DNA of 64,000 nt from assembly GCA_965221845.1 (NCBI GenBank), contig OZ244919.1, forward strand, positions 3,658,001 through 3,722,000. The letters run 5' to 3'. How positions within the stretch are numbered: position 1 is the first letter of the stretch; each line of letters begins with the position of its first letter. The DNA comes from JAJEFO01 sp965221845 (GTDB taxonomy: Bacteria > Pseudomonadota > Alphaproteobacteria > Rhodobacterales > Rhodobacteraceae). Below the pieces are notes generated by a model that searched no databases, was not told the DNA's origin, and was given only the letters and a program-made list of their open reading frames with translations. The position numbers and the translations under genes were made by a program. Below, one piece after another: positions 1-9,055 of the stretch.

Positions 1-1005
1 TGCCCGGTCATGGCTACGGGCGGCGTAGTCAAGTCGCCTCGCGCCGACCTGCATCGATGGATCGAACGTAAACCGGCAGCGGACCACGATCCGATTCCCG
101 CCGGTTCCGGAAACCCGCCGGACGGTCGTGCCCAAGGGATCCGCCGACGTTACAGCCCAAACCGGCTTTCCACCCAGACGCCTGACCTCATCCGGGGCCA
201 GCGCCCGCGTCATCGAAGCATAGGTAAAAACATGCGCAAGTCGACCGGGAACGAGACCGTAGCTGTTCAGGTGTCCATTCACCGCGAGAATCACGCGAGG
301 CGAGGCTACCTGGCCGCGCGGCGTTACGGCCACCCAGTCACCGGCCCGCCGCAGCTCGGTTACCGGGCTTTCCTCATGCACCGCCACGCCACCGAAGCGC
401 AGCGCCTCCGCTAGACCGCGGATATATAGGGCTGGCTGGATAACCGCGGCACCTGGCGTGAACAGCCCACTTCGATAGTAACCTATTCCCGTGAGTTCGC
501 GCATATGTTCGGCGTCGAGCAGCTCATACGATTCTCCCATCGCGTCAAGATGCCTCGCGTAGCTGAGGTTGCGCCGGTGCCCCCGCACCGTCGCTGCGGC
601 ATTGATCTTTCCCGACCTGTCGAAAGCTTCCGTACCAAGACCGCACTCCTCCGCAACGCCGGACGCGAACTCGATTGCACTGCGATTGTCCCGGGTCTGC
701 TCGATGTCGCTGCCCACGGCACCGCCATAGTCCTCCGACGCCAGATCGTGGGGAAGATCGACCATGAATCCCGAGTTCCTTCCAGCCGGTCCTTCACCGA
801 CCCGGGTGGCATCCACAACCACGATACGGGAGCCCGGATCCAGCTGCGCGAGACGTCGTGCGGCCGACAGTCCTGCGAATCCGGCACCAATGATCAGCCA
901 GTCGGCGGCAAGCCGTCCTTCAAGCGGAACCGCGGGAGCCGGCTCGGGCAAAAGGCGGTTCCACCCCGCCGGGCCGGGATCGACCGGCAATCCCAGAACT
1001 TTCAT
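1..1005 (-). CDS. FAD-dependent amine/amino-acid oxidoreductase (DAO family), C-terminus cut by window edge
   Basis: The frame is open from an ATG at 1005 to the left edge, giving 335 residues of a family usually near 430. About 15 residues before the nucleotide-binding loop sits LIIGAGFAGLSAARRL (around residue 37), the FAD-binding Rossmann motif of the D-amino-acid-oxidase fold, followed by an acidic residue in IVVVDAT. GRNSGFMVD shortly after is typical of the gamma-glutamylputrescine-oxidase/PuuB-like branch. Family members oxidise amines or amino acids to aldehyde or imine plus ammonia. Downstream genes on the same strand side (PuuC-like aldehyde dehydrogenase and a DapA-family enzyme) suggest joint breakdown of an amine. 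The exact substrate cannot be told. A weak AAGG precedes the start. The gene is not shown as complete because its end lies outside the window. Confidence 0.85.
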   Translation of the reverse strand, partial: MKVLGLPVDPGPAGWNRLLPEPAPAVPLEGRLAADWLIIGAGFAGLSAARRLAQLDPGSRIVVVDATRVGEGPAGRNSGFMVDLPHDLASEDYGGAVGSDIEQTRDNRSAIEFASGVAEECGLGTEAFDRSGKINAAATVRGHRRNLSYARHLDAMGESYELLDAEHMRELTGIGYYRSGLFTPGAAVIQPALYIRGLAEALRFGGVAVHEESPVTELRRAGDWVAVTPRGQVASPRVILAVNGHLNSYGLVPGRLAHVFTYASMTRALAPDEVRRLGGKPVWAVTSADPLGTTVRRVSGTGGNRIVVRCRFTFDPSMQVGARRLDYAARSHDRA

Positions 1006-1130
1006 CCTTGATTTCCCTCGGTTAGCCCCAGAATGTCTTCCCGACGGACACCTTCCGTATCTGCCAAGACGCTCCATCCGCGCGGCGCCGCGGATGCACG
1101 ATCCCCGATAAAGCGGTACTTCCTCACAGT

Positions 1131-1147
1131 CCCCCCCCCCCCCCCCC
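1131..1147. repeat. Homopolymer tract, 17 C
   Basis: Seventeen consecutive C lie between the MttB remnant and the start of the FAD oxidoreductase gene, about 125 bases upstream of that start on the transcribed strand. Such tracts are prone to slippage and to sequencing or assembly error. Confidence 0.9.
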
Positions 1148-1380
1148 TAATTGGAAACAGCCGCATCAGCATTCCAGATAAGTGGCGAGTTTCCGTTGCA
1201 GTTTCCCGTGACGACCGGATGGGTTTCCATATAAGCCTCACCGAACAGCAGAGCGCACATTTCCAGTACATCCTCCGTGTTCCTGGGACTTGTCGTCATA
1301 CTCATAAAAGTCTTGTCGGAGTGAGCCTCTTGCATAACTTCGCGGTCGAGCGGTTTTTCCCGTGAAACGGGCTTTTTTTC
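1147..1380 (-). pseudogene. Remnant of an MttB-family (trimethylamine/glycine-betaine) methyltransferase
   Basis: A 60-70 residue reading frame on the minus strand contains MSMTTSPRN, EDVLEMCALLFGE and VVTGNCNGNSPLIW. From memory these are hallmarks of the interior of MttB-like corrinoid methyltransferases (COG5598), which normally run to about 500 residues. The open frame extends upstream of the first ATG (1335) to at least 1380, where IS sequence begins. It ends at a stop directly before a run of 17 C (G on the coding strand). Both ends of the gene are therefore lost. The fragment suggests the neighbouring oxidoreductase, aldehyde dehydrogenase and DapA-like genes once belonged to a quaternary-amine or methylated-amine catabolic locus. 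Confidence 0.6.
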
Positions 1381-1965
1381 GACGGCTGGGCCTGGAAACG
1401 GGGCTGTCCTCCTGGTATGCTGGAGCTACCATACACACAACATGCAGGGAGACAGCCCCATGTCCGTGGGAAAGTTCGTATCAGATGCCTGGCACCGCAT
1501 TCAAGGGGAACTTCTGCCTTTCCTGGCCGAGGAGGCCGGCCCGCCGGGGGAGACGCACCGCAGGTTCGTCGCCGTGCCGGACCTGGCGCCGGTGGAGCGG
1601 CGCCTCCGTTACGGCCACCGCGGCGTCGGGCACCCTCCCGCAGCGCGCTGGCGCGGGCCTTCGTGGCCAAGGCGGTGTGGGACCTCCCGACCACGGCCGC
1701 CCTGATCGACCGGCTCAGGCACGACCCGACGCTGCGCCGCCTGTGCGGCCGGTCGCCGGGTGTCGGAGGTCCCCGGCGAGTCGACGTTCTCACGGGCCTT
1801 CGCGCGGTTCGCCGAGACCCGGCTTCCCGAGCGGATGCACGAGGCTTTGGTCAGGGCCGCGTACGAGGGATCGGTCGTCGGGCACATGTCGAGGGATTCC
1901 ACGGCGATCGCCGGACGGGAGCGGCCGGCGCCGAAGCCGGAGCGGAAGCCCGGCGGGCCGGGCGC
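1381..1965 (+). mobile_element. Degenerate DDE transposase, N-terminal half (IS4/IS5-type)
   Basis: Three frames together give a transposase-like N-terminal half. MSVGKFVSDAWHRIQGELLP starts at 1460. Then comes a frame with ARAFVAKAVWDLPTTAALID and LRRLCG. A third frame has VPGESTFSRAFARFAETRLP and RDSTAIAGRERP. From memory this order matches IS4/IS5-superfamily transposases. At least two frameshifts break it, and the DDE catalytic half is missing. A GC-rich inverted pair (near 1399-1411 and 1447-1459) just before the first ATG may be part of the element's left end. The fragment cuts off the upstream end of the MttB remnant and joins directly to IS110 debris on its right. Confidence 0.7.
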
Positions 1966-2275
1966 CATCGGCAGCCGCCAGGCCCGCCGCCCTGGCCGGC
2001 GTCGCCCCCTTCGCCCGCGACAGCGGCACCCTCAGGGGCGGGCGCCGCATCACCGGCGGGCGGCGGCGTCCGAGGGACGTGCTGTACATGGCGGCGATGG
2101 CGGCCTGCATGTCCGATCCCGACACGAAGGAGATGCACGGCCGGCCCGGGCCAAGGGGGCAGGGCCCGCAAGGTCGCGGTGACCGCGGTCATGCGGAAGC
2201 TCGCCGTCACCGCGAACGTCCTTCTCCGCGACCGGCGCACCTGGGAGGACAGGTCGGCGGCCGCCGCCTGACGCC
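1966..2275 (+). mobile_element. IS110-family transposase, C-terminal remnant
   Basis: LAGVAPFARDSGTLRGGRRI followed by VLYMAAMAA is the conserved C-terminal region of IS110/IS116/IS902 transposases. After a frameshift, KVAVTAVMRKLAVTANVLLR continues the family pattern up to the stop near 2271. The N-terminal RuvC-like DEDD part is absent. The fragment is fused to an unrelated transposase remnant on its left, so this is a mosaic scar, not a functional element. Confidence 0.7.
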
Positions 2276-2404
2276 CGTCCGGGCCCGAAGGAAGCCAGCC
2301 GTCAGGCCGCGCCCTTGCGGCCGGGCCGCTTCCGCCTGCCCGGACGGCCGCCGGAAAAGGCCGGATCCGGGCTTGACTCCAAACATGGATGCTCCCTGCG
2401 TCTG

Positions 2405-2508
2405 GCGGGGCTTGCACCGCCCCGGAAGCCCGGCTACGCCTCTCGGTGAAGGGACCGCCGCCGCTCGGGCTTCGCCCTCGCTGGCTGGTGTTGCACTTCG
2501 GAGTGGAA
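2405..2508 (+). repeat. IS30-type right-end remnant, copy 1
   Basis: About 100 bases closely match 6568-6673 and 25953-26053. The last 19 bases (2490-2508) are GTTGCACTTCGGAGTGGAA, the reverse complement (with one or two changes) of the left end at 5211-5229. This marks it as a terminal inverted repeat of the same element type, without an accompanying transposase. Confidence 0.75.
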
Positions 2509-2628
2509 GCGGCGTATGAATAAATTATGATTCAAGCTCTTAGAGTGGGGAGCATGGTAACATCCGGCACCATTCGGGCCGCCTATCTGGCCCCACGGCC
2601 CTGACGGGATGCACCCACGGCCGCGCTT

Positions 2629-4125
2629 TCACCCCACGTTATCCCCGTCGCGCGGGTCCGTCAGGTTGATCCAGATCACCTTCTGCTCGGTATATTGGTC
2701 ATGGGCAGCCAAACCGTTGTCACGACCACCGAATCCTGACAGCCCGTATCCTCCGAAAGGTGTCGTTATGTCGCCTTCACCGTAGCAGTTTACCGTCACG
2801 GTTCCCGCCCGGATCTCACGCGCGGCGCGGATCGCCCCGCGGGCGTTCGCGGAGAATACGCACGCCGTCAGACCATAGTCGGTGTCGTTTGCCACCGCGA
2901 TCGCCTCGTCGGCGGAGGAAACCTCGATCACGCTTAGGATGGGGCCGAAGATCTCCTCGCGGGCCCGCCGATCGTTCCGGTCAACCTCGTAAATTGTGGG
3001 TTCAAGGAACGGCCACTCCGCGACCCCTCCGGTAATAAGGCCGTCCCGCCCGAGATATCCGGACACCTTCTCGAAGTGCTCACTGTCGATCAAGGCGCCA
3101 AGGTGGTTTGCCGGATCCAGCGGATCACCGGTTTTCCAGTCACGCAGCCTCGCCAAAATAAGATCCATTAGCGGCTTCCTGACCTGCCGATGGACGATCA
3201 GCCTCGATGTGGCCGAGCAATTCTCCCCCATGTTCCAGAACGCGGCGTTGACGATGTGTTCCGCGACGTGATCGAGATTCTCGGCGTCCTGCATAACCAG
3301 TGCCGGGTTCTTTCCACCACATTCCAGAACAACCTTTTTCAGGTTGGAATCCGCTGAATATCGAAGGAAACGTCTTCCAGTGTCGGTTGATCCTGTAAAA
3401 CTGACCATATCGACGCCCATGTGCCTTCCGAGCGCCTCACCGATGCCCGGTCCATCGCCCGGCAGCACTTGAAGAACACCTCGCGGCAGCCCCGCCTTTC
3501 GCGCCAGTTCCGCAACCCAGAGAGCCGTCATACTGGTCTGTTCGGCCGGCTTTACGATCACCGAGTTACCCCCGGCCAGCGCCGGGCCGATTTTCCATGC
3601 AAGCATCAGAAGCGGAAAATTCCACGGAAGTACCACCGCGACGACACCGACGGGTTCCCGTAAAATCACCGAGAGCGTATCGTCACCCGAAGGACCGGTC
3701 TGGCCGTAAATCTTGTCAATCGCCTCCGCATGCCACCTGATCGCGTTGATCGCCTCCGGGACGTCAATCAATTCGCAGTCCCTGATCGGCTTGCCGGACT
3801 CAAGACACTCCATGACGGCCATTTCCCGGCGGTTTCGCATCATTAGCCTGCAGAGATCACTGAGCGACTCCTTGCGGCTCGATGGGTGCGCGCCCGCCCA
3901 GTGCCCCTGCTCAAAGACTTCTCGGGCCCTGGATACGGCAATATCCACGTCGCCGGCCCCTGCCATAACTATGTGCGCCAACCGTTCCCCTGTCGCGGGG
4001 TTCAGCGTCGGCATGCGCGGCCCATCGCCTGAGCGGAAGCGCCCGTCGATGAACGGAGCCGCGGGAAAGTCCAGTCCATCGGCGATCGCCGCATATTCGG
4101 CCCGCGTGAGCAGCTCGGTCATCAC
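2629..4125 (-). CDS. Aldehyde dehydrogenase, PuuC-like
   Basis: This is a 498-residue NAD(P)-dependent aldehyde dehydrogenase of full family length. Visible motifs include VVLECGGKNPALV with the general-base Glu, and NMGENCSATSRL with the catalytic Cys. FTGSTDTGRR is the cofactor-binding segment, and EEIFGPILSV and PFGGYGLSGFGG lie in the C-terminal half. The N-terminus (LTRAEYAAIADGLDFP) resembles gamma-glutamyl-gamma-aminobutyraldehyde dehydrogenases (PuuC). It probably oxidises the aldehyde made by the neighbouring FAD oxidoreductase. It follows the DapA-like gene by 7 bases, so the two are co-transcribed. GC content (60 % on one counted line) is below the core genes, suggesting transfer. 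The substrate is inferred from context only. Confidence 0.9.
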   Translation of the reverse strand: MMTELLTRAEYAAIADGLDFPAAPFIDGRFRSGDGPRMPTLNPATGERLAHIVMAGAGDVDIAVSRAREVFEQGHWAGAHPSSRKESLSDLCRLMMRNRREMAVMECLESGKPIRDCELIDVPEAINAIRWHAEAIDKIYGQTGPSGDDTLSVILREPVGVVAVVLPWNFPLLMLAWKIGPALAGGNSVIVKPAEQTSMTALWVAELARKAGLPRGVLQVLPGDGPGIGEALGRHMGVDMVSFTGSTDTGRRFLRYSADSNLKKVVLECGGKNPALVMQDAENLDHVAEHIVNAAFWNMGENCSATSRLIVHRQVRKPLMDLILARLRDWKTGDPLDPANHLGALIDSEHFEKVSGYLGRDGLITGGVAEWPFLEPTIYEVDRNDRRAREEIFGPILSVIEVSSADEAIAVANDTDYGLTACVFSANARGAIRAAREIRAGTVTVNCYGEGDITTPFGGYGLSGFGGRDNGLAAHDQYTEQKVIWINLTDPRDGDNVG

Positions 4126-4132
4126 CCGCTCC

Positions 4133-5086
4133 TCAGGTTCCAGTCCGCGACCGCCGGATATCGGTAACGTTCGATGGGATCGTCTTCGCTCCGGTGGCTT
4201 TGACGACGGCCCTGTCCATATTTCGAATCACCCCTTCAAGTTCCCGTTTCGCGTTCTTGGTAAGGGGCTGCATGGGTCTTCGCGGGGGGCCCGCATCGAT
4301 GCCACGCATCGTCAATCCATGCTTTATGCACTGCACGAAAGCTCCTCCCCGCTCCAGGACCCGCATCAGTGGAAGCATTGCGGACATGATCGCACGTCCT
4401 TTCGTGAAATCTCCTTCGACAACGCAGGCCCGGTACAGCGCGATATGGGCTTCCGGCGCGAAGTTGGACGCGGCGCAGACCCAGCTCCGGGCACCCCAGG
4501 CAAAGAATTCCAGAGCTTGGTCATCCATTCCACAGCACAGTGCGATATGCGGATAATCCCTCGCCAGCATGTGAAGCCGGTTCGGATCGCCGGAGCTTTC
4601 CTTTATAGCACGGAAGTTCGGGTTGCGACCCAGGCGGTCCAGGCATTTCTCGTCCATGTTCACGCTCATGCGTCCCGGATAGTTGTATAGCATGACCGGC
4701 AGGTTGGCCGCCCGGTCTATGGCCAGCGCATGCAGAGCGATTTCGCGGCCGGTGGGATAGGTATAGGGCGGCGTCGCCACCAGAAGCGCATCGGCTCCAG
4801 CCGCTTTCGCGGCCTTCGCGAACATCACACTTTCCTCTGTCCGCATGGCTCCCGTACCGACAATCATTGGCAGGCGTCCCGCGATGAGTTTCCGCACACG
4901 GCCCATCATGTCGATGCGCTCCTCCATCGACTGCGCGTAATACTCACCAGTCGTTCCAGCAACAATTATGCCATCAACCCCTGCATCGATCAGGAACTCC
5001 ACGGTCTCGACCAGCGAAATCACGTTCAACGAGAAATCATCGTTCCAAGGTGTGACCAAGGGTGTATAGATTCCTTCAAACTTCAT
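4133..5086 (-). CDS. DapA/NanA-superfamily aldolase or deaminase
   Basis: A 317-residue TIM-barrel protein of the dihydrodipicolinate synthase family. GTTGEYY is the GxxGE pyruvate-carboxylate loop, MLYNYPGR carries the conserved Tyr, and FRAIKESSGD carries the Schiff-base Lys. Start chosen at MKFEGIYTPLVTPW (5086), where family alignment begins. The longer frame runs into the IS30 left end at 5211 and cannot be original. Position beside an FAD oxidoreductase and aldehyde dehydrogenase argues for amino-acid or amine catabolism (for example a pyrroline-hydroxycarboxylate deaminase type) and not lysine biosynthesis, but this is inference. The IS end lies about 125 bases upstream and may have replaced the native promoter. 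Confidence 0.85.
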   Translation of the reverse strand: MKFEGIYTPLVTPWNDDFSLNVISLVETVEFLIDAGVDGIIVAGTTGEYYAQSMEERIDMMGRVRKLIAGRLPMIVGTGAMRTEESVMFAKAAKAAGADALLVATPPYTYPTGREIALHALAIDRAANLPVMLYNYPGRMSVNMDEKCLDRLGRNPNFRAIKESSGDPNRLHMLARDYPHIALCCGMDDQALEFFAWGARSWVCAASNFAPEAHIALYRACVVEGDFTKGRAIMSAMLPLMRVLERGGAFVQCIKHGLTMRGIDAGPPRRPMQPLTKNAKRELEGVIRNMDRAVVKATGAKTIPSNVTDIRRSRTGT

Positions 5087-5325
5087 TTTGCCGCCCACTT
5101 TCATAAAGACTCTGACATCGGCATGAATGACTGGCGGGTCAGCCAAAGGGAGTACGGTCTTTCCATGCCCAGCTTCTATATCATTCCGCCAACCGATTTC
5201 AACACCCCCGTTCCACTCTGAAGTGCAACACCTGATGCAGCGTTCCGGGCGGTTCGACGACACAGGATGTTGCGAATCGGCCAGGCGCCGCCGACAGTCC
5301 CTTTCGCTGGAAGAAGGAGACCGTC

Positions 5326-5470
5326 ATGCCCGAGGGCTGCCGCCACCTGACCTGTGAAGAACGCTGCCAGATCCACGCCCTGAGGGAAAGCGGGCTTTCG
5401 GGCCCGGCGATTGCTTGCCAGCTCGCCCGGGACCGCACGACGGTCTCGCATGTTCAGCGAATCAGCAATG
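5326..5470 (+). pseudogene. IS30-family transposase, N-terminal fragment
   Basis: About 45 residues starting MPEGCRHLTCEERCQIHALR continue with ESGLSGPAIACQLARDRTTV. This is the DNA-binding helix-turn-helix of IS30-family transposases (usual form LT-x-EER-x-QI ... IA-x-x-L-x-R-D-R-ST). The frame then loses similarity; the DDE catalytic core is not found downstream. The ATG follows a GAAGGAGA-like ribosome site. Confidence 0.7.
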
Positions 5471-5949
5471 GCCAAGGGAGGTGGCTGTGGACAGGCTGGA
5501 GGCGATTTCCTTCCGTAATGGGGGCCCTTGCCGTCAAGCGCGGATTCCTGCGCATTCGCGGCCGCAAGGCGCAGGCCTGGCAGCAGCATCCCGGCGCCTG
5601 CGGCAAGGGGCGCGGCGCTGATGCCGGGTTCGCCGCCGCTCAGGTTTCGTCGTTCAAGACATCACCTCGCCGGTTCCGGGAAGGTCCGCTTCACGTCCGC
5701 CGCCGGGCATCTTCCTTCCGTCCGCGGTCGGCTCGACGGCCGCCTGCATGATGCCTGGTCCGGTCCCCGGGCGTCAATCTCATCGGCGTGCTCGAACGCG
5801 ACGGCGCGGTTCGGCAACGAGGCAGGAGACGACGTCATCGGGGACCGCGTCCCGGCAGGGACGTCCGTGGACGGGCCGCCTCCCGGGCGGACCCCGCTCC
5901 TTCCCTCTTCGTCAAGGACTGCGGACCGGGGCGCAGCAATTCCCGCCAG

Positions 5950-6530
5950 CCTGGCCGTCGGTGCGCGAACGCCCGGTCATGGCGGACGGCGGTTCCGTGC
6001 GCGCACGACTGGCGGCCCGGGATCGTGGCACCTTCGCCTCGTCGACGGTCCTGCCGTCGGCGTCGGTCGCGACGGCCGACGTGCCTGCCGCCGACACGTC
6101 CGTTCCGACAAGGATCCGCATTGTCGTCGTCCTTTCCTCCGTTGCAGGTTGCGGCGCTCCCCTCCGGAACGCTTCCGCCAGGCACGACGGCACATGTCGT
6201 GCCTGGCAGGGACAACGACACCAGACCGACGATCCTGTGGACGCGGTTGCGCGTCCGCATGCGCTCGGCGACGATCCTGCCTCGCGTGCCCGCGCGACCC
6301 GGCGCAGCTCGCGGAACGCCTTCGGCGGCACCATGCCCGGGCTGCAGAGGCCGGACCGGCAGACCCGGGCCGGCCAGACGCTGTCGGCGACGTCGGTCCT
6401 TCGCCCCTTCAGCTGCCCGGGCGGCACGCCCGGGCAGCTGAAGGGGCGTGGCGCCGGCCTCGGCGACGGTGTCGCAGGCCGTCTCCCGGCACACGCAGGC
6501 GCCCTGGCCCGCCGTCCTCCGGTCGGGCCA
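5950..6530 (-). pseudogene. IS110-family transposase debris inside the IS30 element
   Basis: On the minus strand, frames around 6480-6290 give AEAGATPLQLPG and then GRRTDVADSVWPARVCRSGL, MVPPKAFRELRRVARA and RMRTRNRVHRIV. These match the interior of IS110-type transposases (usual form KTD-x-AD-S-x-W-LARVC ... R-x-RNRVH). A second piece starts at an ATG at 6121 behind a GGAGG-like site (MRILVGTDVSAAGTSAVATD) and resembles an IS110 N-terminus. Several frameshifts separate the pieces. Confidence 0.5.
6402..6448. repeat. Perfect inverted repeat, 22-base arms with 3-base loop
   Basis: The arm at 6402-6423 (CGCCCCTTCAGCTGCCCGGG plus CG) is the exact reverse complement of 6427-6448, with GCA between them. 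It lies within the IS110 debris at the place where the family reads Q-x-x-x-L-KGR-KTD. A smaller hairpin (11-base arms, 6178-6188 and 6196-6206) lies nearby. Confidence 0.9.
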
Positions 6531-6567
6531 ATCCCTCCCTGCGCCCGGCGGGCCGCGGACAGCGCCC

Positions 6568-6673
6568 GGCGGGGCTTGCACCGTCCCGGAAGCCCGGCTA
6601 CGCCTCCCGGTGAAGAGACCGCCGCCGCTCGGGCTTCGCCCCTCGCTGGCTGATGTTGCACTTCGGGGTGGAA
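6568..6673 (+). repeat. IS30-type right-end repeat, copy 2
   Basis: Close match to 2405-2508 and 25953-26053; carries the terminal inverted repeat at 6655-6673. This is the right end of the IS30-type element described at 5211-6673. Confidence 0.8.
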
Positions 6674-7017
6674 GCGGCGTTGGAAAGACAGGATGAACGC
6701 TGCAAGGAACAGGACGGCCTTTCGCGGAGGCGTGGACCTGATGTGGACCTGATGTTGAACCGTGCCGCGGCGCTCATGGCTCTTGCGTCCGGTCTTGAGG
6801 GCAGGGCGCGCTCCTGCGTGACCGGGAAGCCGCCCGTCGACGGCGTCATCGATCTTTCCGCTGCGGGCCGCGGCGCTGGCTGTCGCGGTCGAACGCCAGG
6901 CCGCCGAAGGCCCCTTGAATGGCAGGGCTTCAGTCCCGGGATCGGGGGAGGCATGCGTGCCGCCGTCTCCCGATCCGCGGCTCCGGCAGGGCCGCCCGTG
7001 ATGCCGGCGCTTGCGCC
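6674..7017. other. Intergenic region before dnaG, no gene recognised
   Basis: 344 bases lie between the IS30 right end and dnaG. Small open frames here have no recognisable product. The region presumably holds what is left of the dnaG promoter; I could not place a convincing promoter in it. Confidence 0.5.
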
Positions 7018-8943
7018 GTGAGTCTTCCGTCCGGCTTCCTTGACGACCTGAGGTCGCGCGTCTCGCTCAGCCAGGTCGCGGGCCGGAAGGTCACGTGGGA
7101 TGCCCGCAAGTCGAAAAGGGCCAAGGGCGACATGTGGGCGCCTTGCCCGTTTCACCAGGAAAAGACCGCGTCGTTCCATGTGGACGACCGGAAGGGTTTC
7201 TACTACTGCTTCGGCTGCCATGCGAAGGGCAACGTGTTCCGGTTCGTCCAGGACACGGAGAACGTCACCTTCATGGAGGCGGTCCGGATCCTGGCGCGCG
7301 AGGCGGGGATGCAGGTGCCGGAGCCGGACCCCGAGGCGCGGCAGGGGGCGGACCGGAGGGCCCGGCTCGCCGAGGTGATGGAGGAGGCGGTTCGGCACTA
7401 CCGCCTGAAGCTGCGGTCCGGTGCCGCCGCCGCCGCCCGGGACTACCTTTCGGGGCGCGGGCTTTCCGGGGAGGCGTTGAGCCGCTGGGAGGTCGGCTTT
7501 GCGCCCGCCGAGAGCCGGAACCTGCTTGCGCACCTGACCGGCAAGGGGGCAGGGGCCGACCTGGTGGTCGACGCGGGACTGGCGGTGCGGCCCGATGACG
7601 GCAGCGCGCCCTATGACCGCTTCCGCGGCCGCATCATCTTTCCCATCCGGGATCCAAGAGGCGTTGCCGTCGCGCTTGCGGGGCGCGCGATGGATCCGAA
7701 AGCAAGTGCCAAGTACCTGAACTCGCCGGAGACCGAGCTGTTCGACAAGGGCAGGTGCCTCTACAACCACGGACCGGCGCGGAAGGCTGCGGGCAAGGCG
7801 CCGCTGATCGTTGCAGAAGGGTACATGGACGTGATCGCGCTGTCGGAAGCCGGGTTCGCGGCGACCGTTGCGCCGATGGGAACGGCTGTCACCGAAACGC
7901 AGCTGAAGCTCATCTGGCAGATGGAGAGCGAGCCCGTGATCGCCCTTGACGGGGACGACGCGGGATTTCGTGCGGCGGTGCGCGTCGCGGAGATGTCGCT
8001 GCCGCTCCTGGAGGCCGGAAAGTCGCTGAGATTCTGCATGATGCCGGAGGGGATGGATCCGGACGACCTGGTCCGCTCCGGCGGCGCGGCGGCCATGCGG
8101 CGCCAGGTCGAGGGAAGCCTTTCCCTGCTTCATCTGCTGTGGCGGCGGGAGACCGAAGGCCGGAGCTTCGACAGTCCGGAGCGGAGGGCGGCGCTCGACG
8201 GCAGGTTGCGCGCCGCCGTCGGGCTGATAAGGGACCCCTCGCTAAGGCGTCACTGCAACGACGAGATCTTTCACCTGATGAGGGCGCTGTCCGCCGGGCG
8301 CCGCGGCGCACCGCGCGCGGGCCTGCGGTCCGGGGCGGCAGGCCCGATGGCCGCGACCAGGGCGAGCGCGCTCGTTTCCGCGGACGCCCTGGCTCACGAG
8401 CACCTCAAGGAGGCGGTGATTCTCGCGAGCCTCGTGACGCACCCCGGACTCGTGCCGCGCTTTTCGGCCGATCTCGAGCGGCTGGACACGATCCGCCCGG
8501 AGCATGAGGCGGTGCGGAAGGCGCTTCTGGCTGCGGGGGAGTCCGGCCGGGAGGCCGTTGCGGCGAATTGCGGGCCGCAGGCCCTTGAAAAGCTGTTCCG
8601 CTCCCGCCATGTGCGCATCGCGCCTGCCATGCAGCCGGGCGCCGACGAGGCGTTCGCCGCACTTGCCGTGGCGAAGGAGTTCGAGAACCTTGCTGCCAAG
8701 CGTGGTGCGCACAGGGACATTCAGGAAGCCATGAAAGACATCGAGGGCCAGGCCGACGAATCGCTGACATACCGGCTCGGCGAGGCGGCCCAGACGCTGG
8801 CCGGGTCGGACCTGGCGGCCGGCGAGGACGAGACGGAATACGATGTCGGCACGAACGGCGCGCGCATGAGCCGCAGGGAAAGAAGCGCTTTCGACGCTCT
8901 GGTCGCGGGCCTGGACTACGAGAAGCCGCGCAGCAGGACATAG
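7018..8943 (+). CDS. dnaG: DNA primase DnaG
   Basis: A 641-residue primase that makes RNA primers at the replication fork. The N-terminal zinc ribbon has C43-P-F-H46 and C64-F-G-C67. The TOPRIM core shows VAEGYMDVIAL and IALDGDDAG (metal-binding acidic residues). A divergent C-terminal helicase-interaction domain follows. The start is GTG at 7018 (MSLPSGFLDDLRSRVSLSQV), which matches alphaproteobacterial primases; the first in-frame ATG upstream (6919) belongs to an unconserved leader. The next gene is rpoD, the usual macromolecular-synthesis order in this class. The IS30 element ends about 345 bases upstream. Confidence 0.97.
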   Translation: MSLPSGFLDDLRSRVSLSQVAGRKVTWDARKSKRAKGDMWAPCPFHQEKTASFHVDDRKGFYYCFGCHAKGNVFRFVQDTENVTFMEAVRILAREAGMQVPEPDPEARQGADRRARLAEVMEEAVRHYRLKLRSGAAAAARDYLSGRGLSGEALSRWEVGFAPAESRNLLAHLTGKGAGADLVVDAGLAVRPDDGSAPYDRFRGRIIFPIRDPRGVAVALAGRAMDPKASAKYLNSPETELFDKGRCLYNHGPARKAAGKAPLIVAEGYMDVIALSEAGFAATVAPMGTAVTETQLKLIWQMESEPVIALDGDDAGFRAAVRVAEMSLPLLEAGKSLRFCMMPEGMDPDDLVRSGGAAAMRRQVEGSLSLLHLLWRRETEGRSFDSPERRAALDGRLRAAVGLIRDPSLRRHCNDEIFHLMRALSAGRRGAPRAGLRSGAAGPMAATRASALVSADALAHEHLKEAVILASLVTHPGLVPRFSADLERLDTIRPEHEAVRKALLAAGESGREAVAANCGPQALEKLFRSRHVRIAPAMQPGADEAFAALAVAKEFENLAAKRGAHRDIQEAMKDIEGQADESLTYRLGEAAQTLAGSDLAAGEDETEYDVGTNGARMSRRERSAFDALVAGLDYEKPRSRT

Positions 8944-9055
8944 GGCGCCGCTCGCGATGTGGCAAAGGCGCCGCCGTGCAGGTAGGGAATCACTGATTCG
9001 CGACGGATGATTCGCACGGGACGGCGCATCACCAAGAGACTCCCGGGAGTGGCGA

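Larger units (their letters stand above)
5211..6673. mobile_element. IS30-type element, degenerate, with terminal inverted repeats
   Basis: The left end TTCCACTCTGAAGTGCAAC (5211-5229) and right end GTTGCACTTCGGGGTGGAA (6655-6673) are inverted repeats matching at 17 of 19 positions. Inside, only the transposase N-terminus is recognisable (5326 onward). The middle carries IS110-like debris on the opposite strand. Length is about 1463 bases, compatible with an IS30-type element whose interior was replaced or invaded. No intact transposase remains. Confidence 0.7.

Noticed and set aside
1002..1271. Protein-coding frame running through the C17 tract
   Set aside because: It has no family resemblance, and its length depends on the exact homopolymer count.
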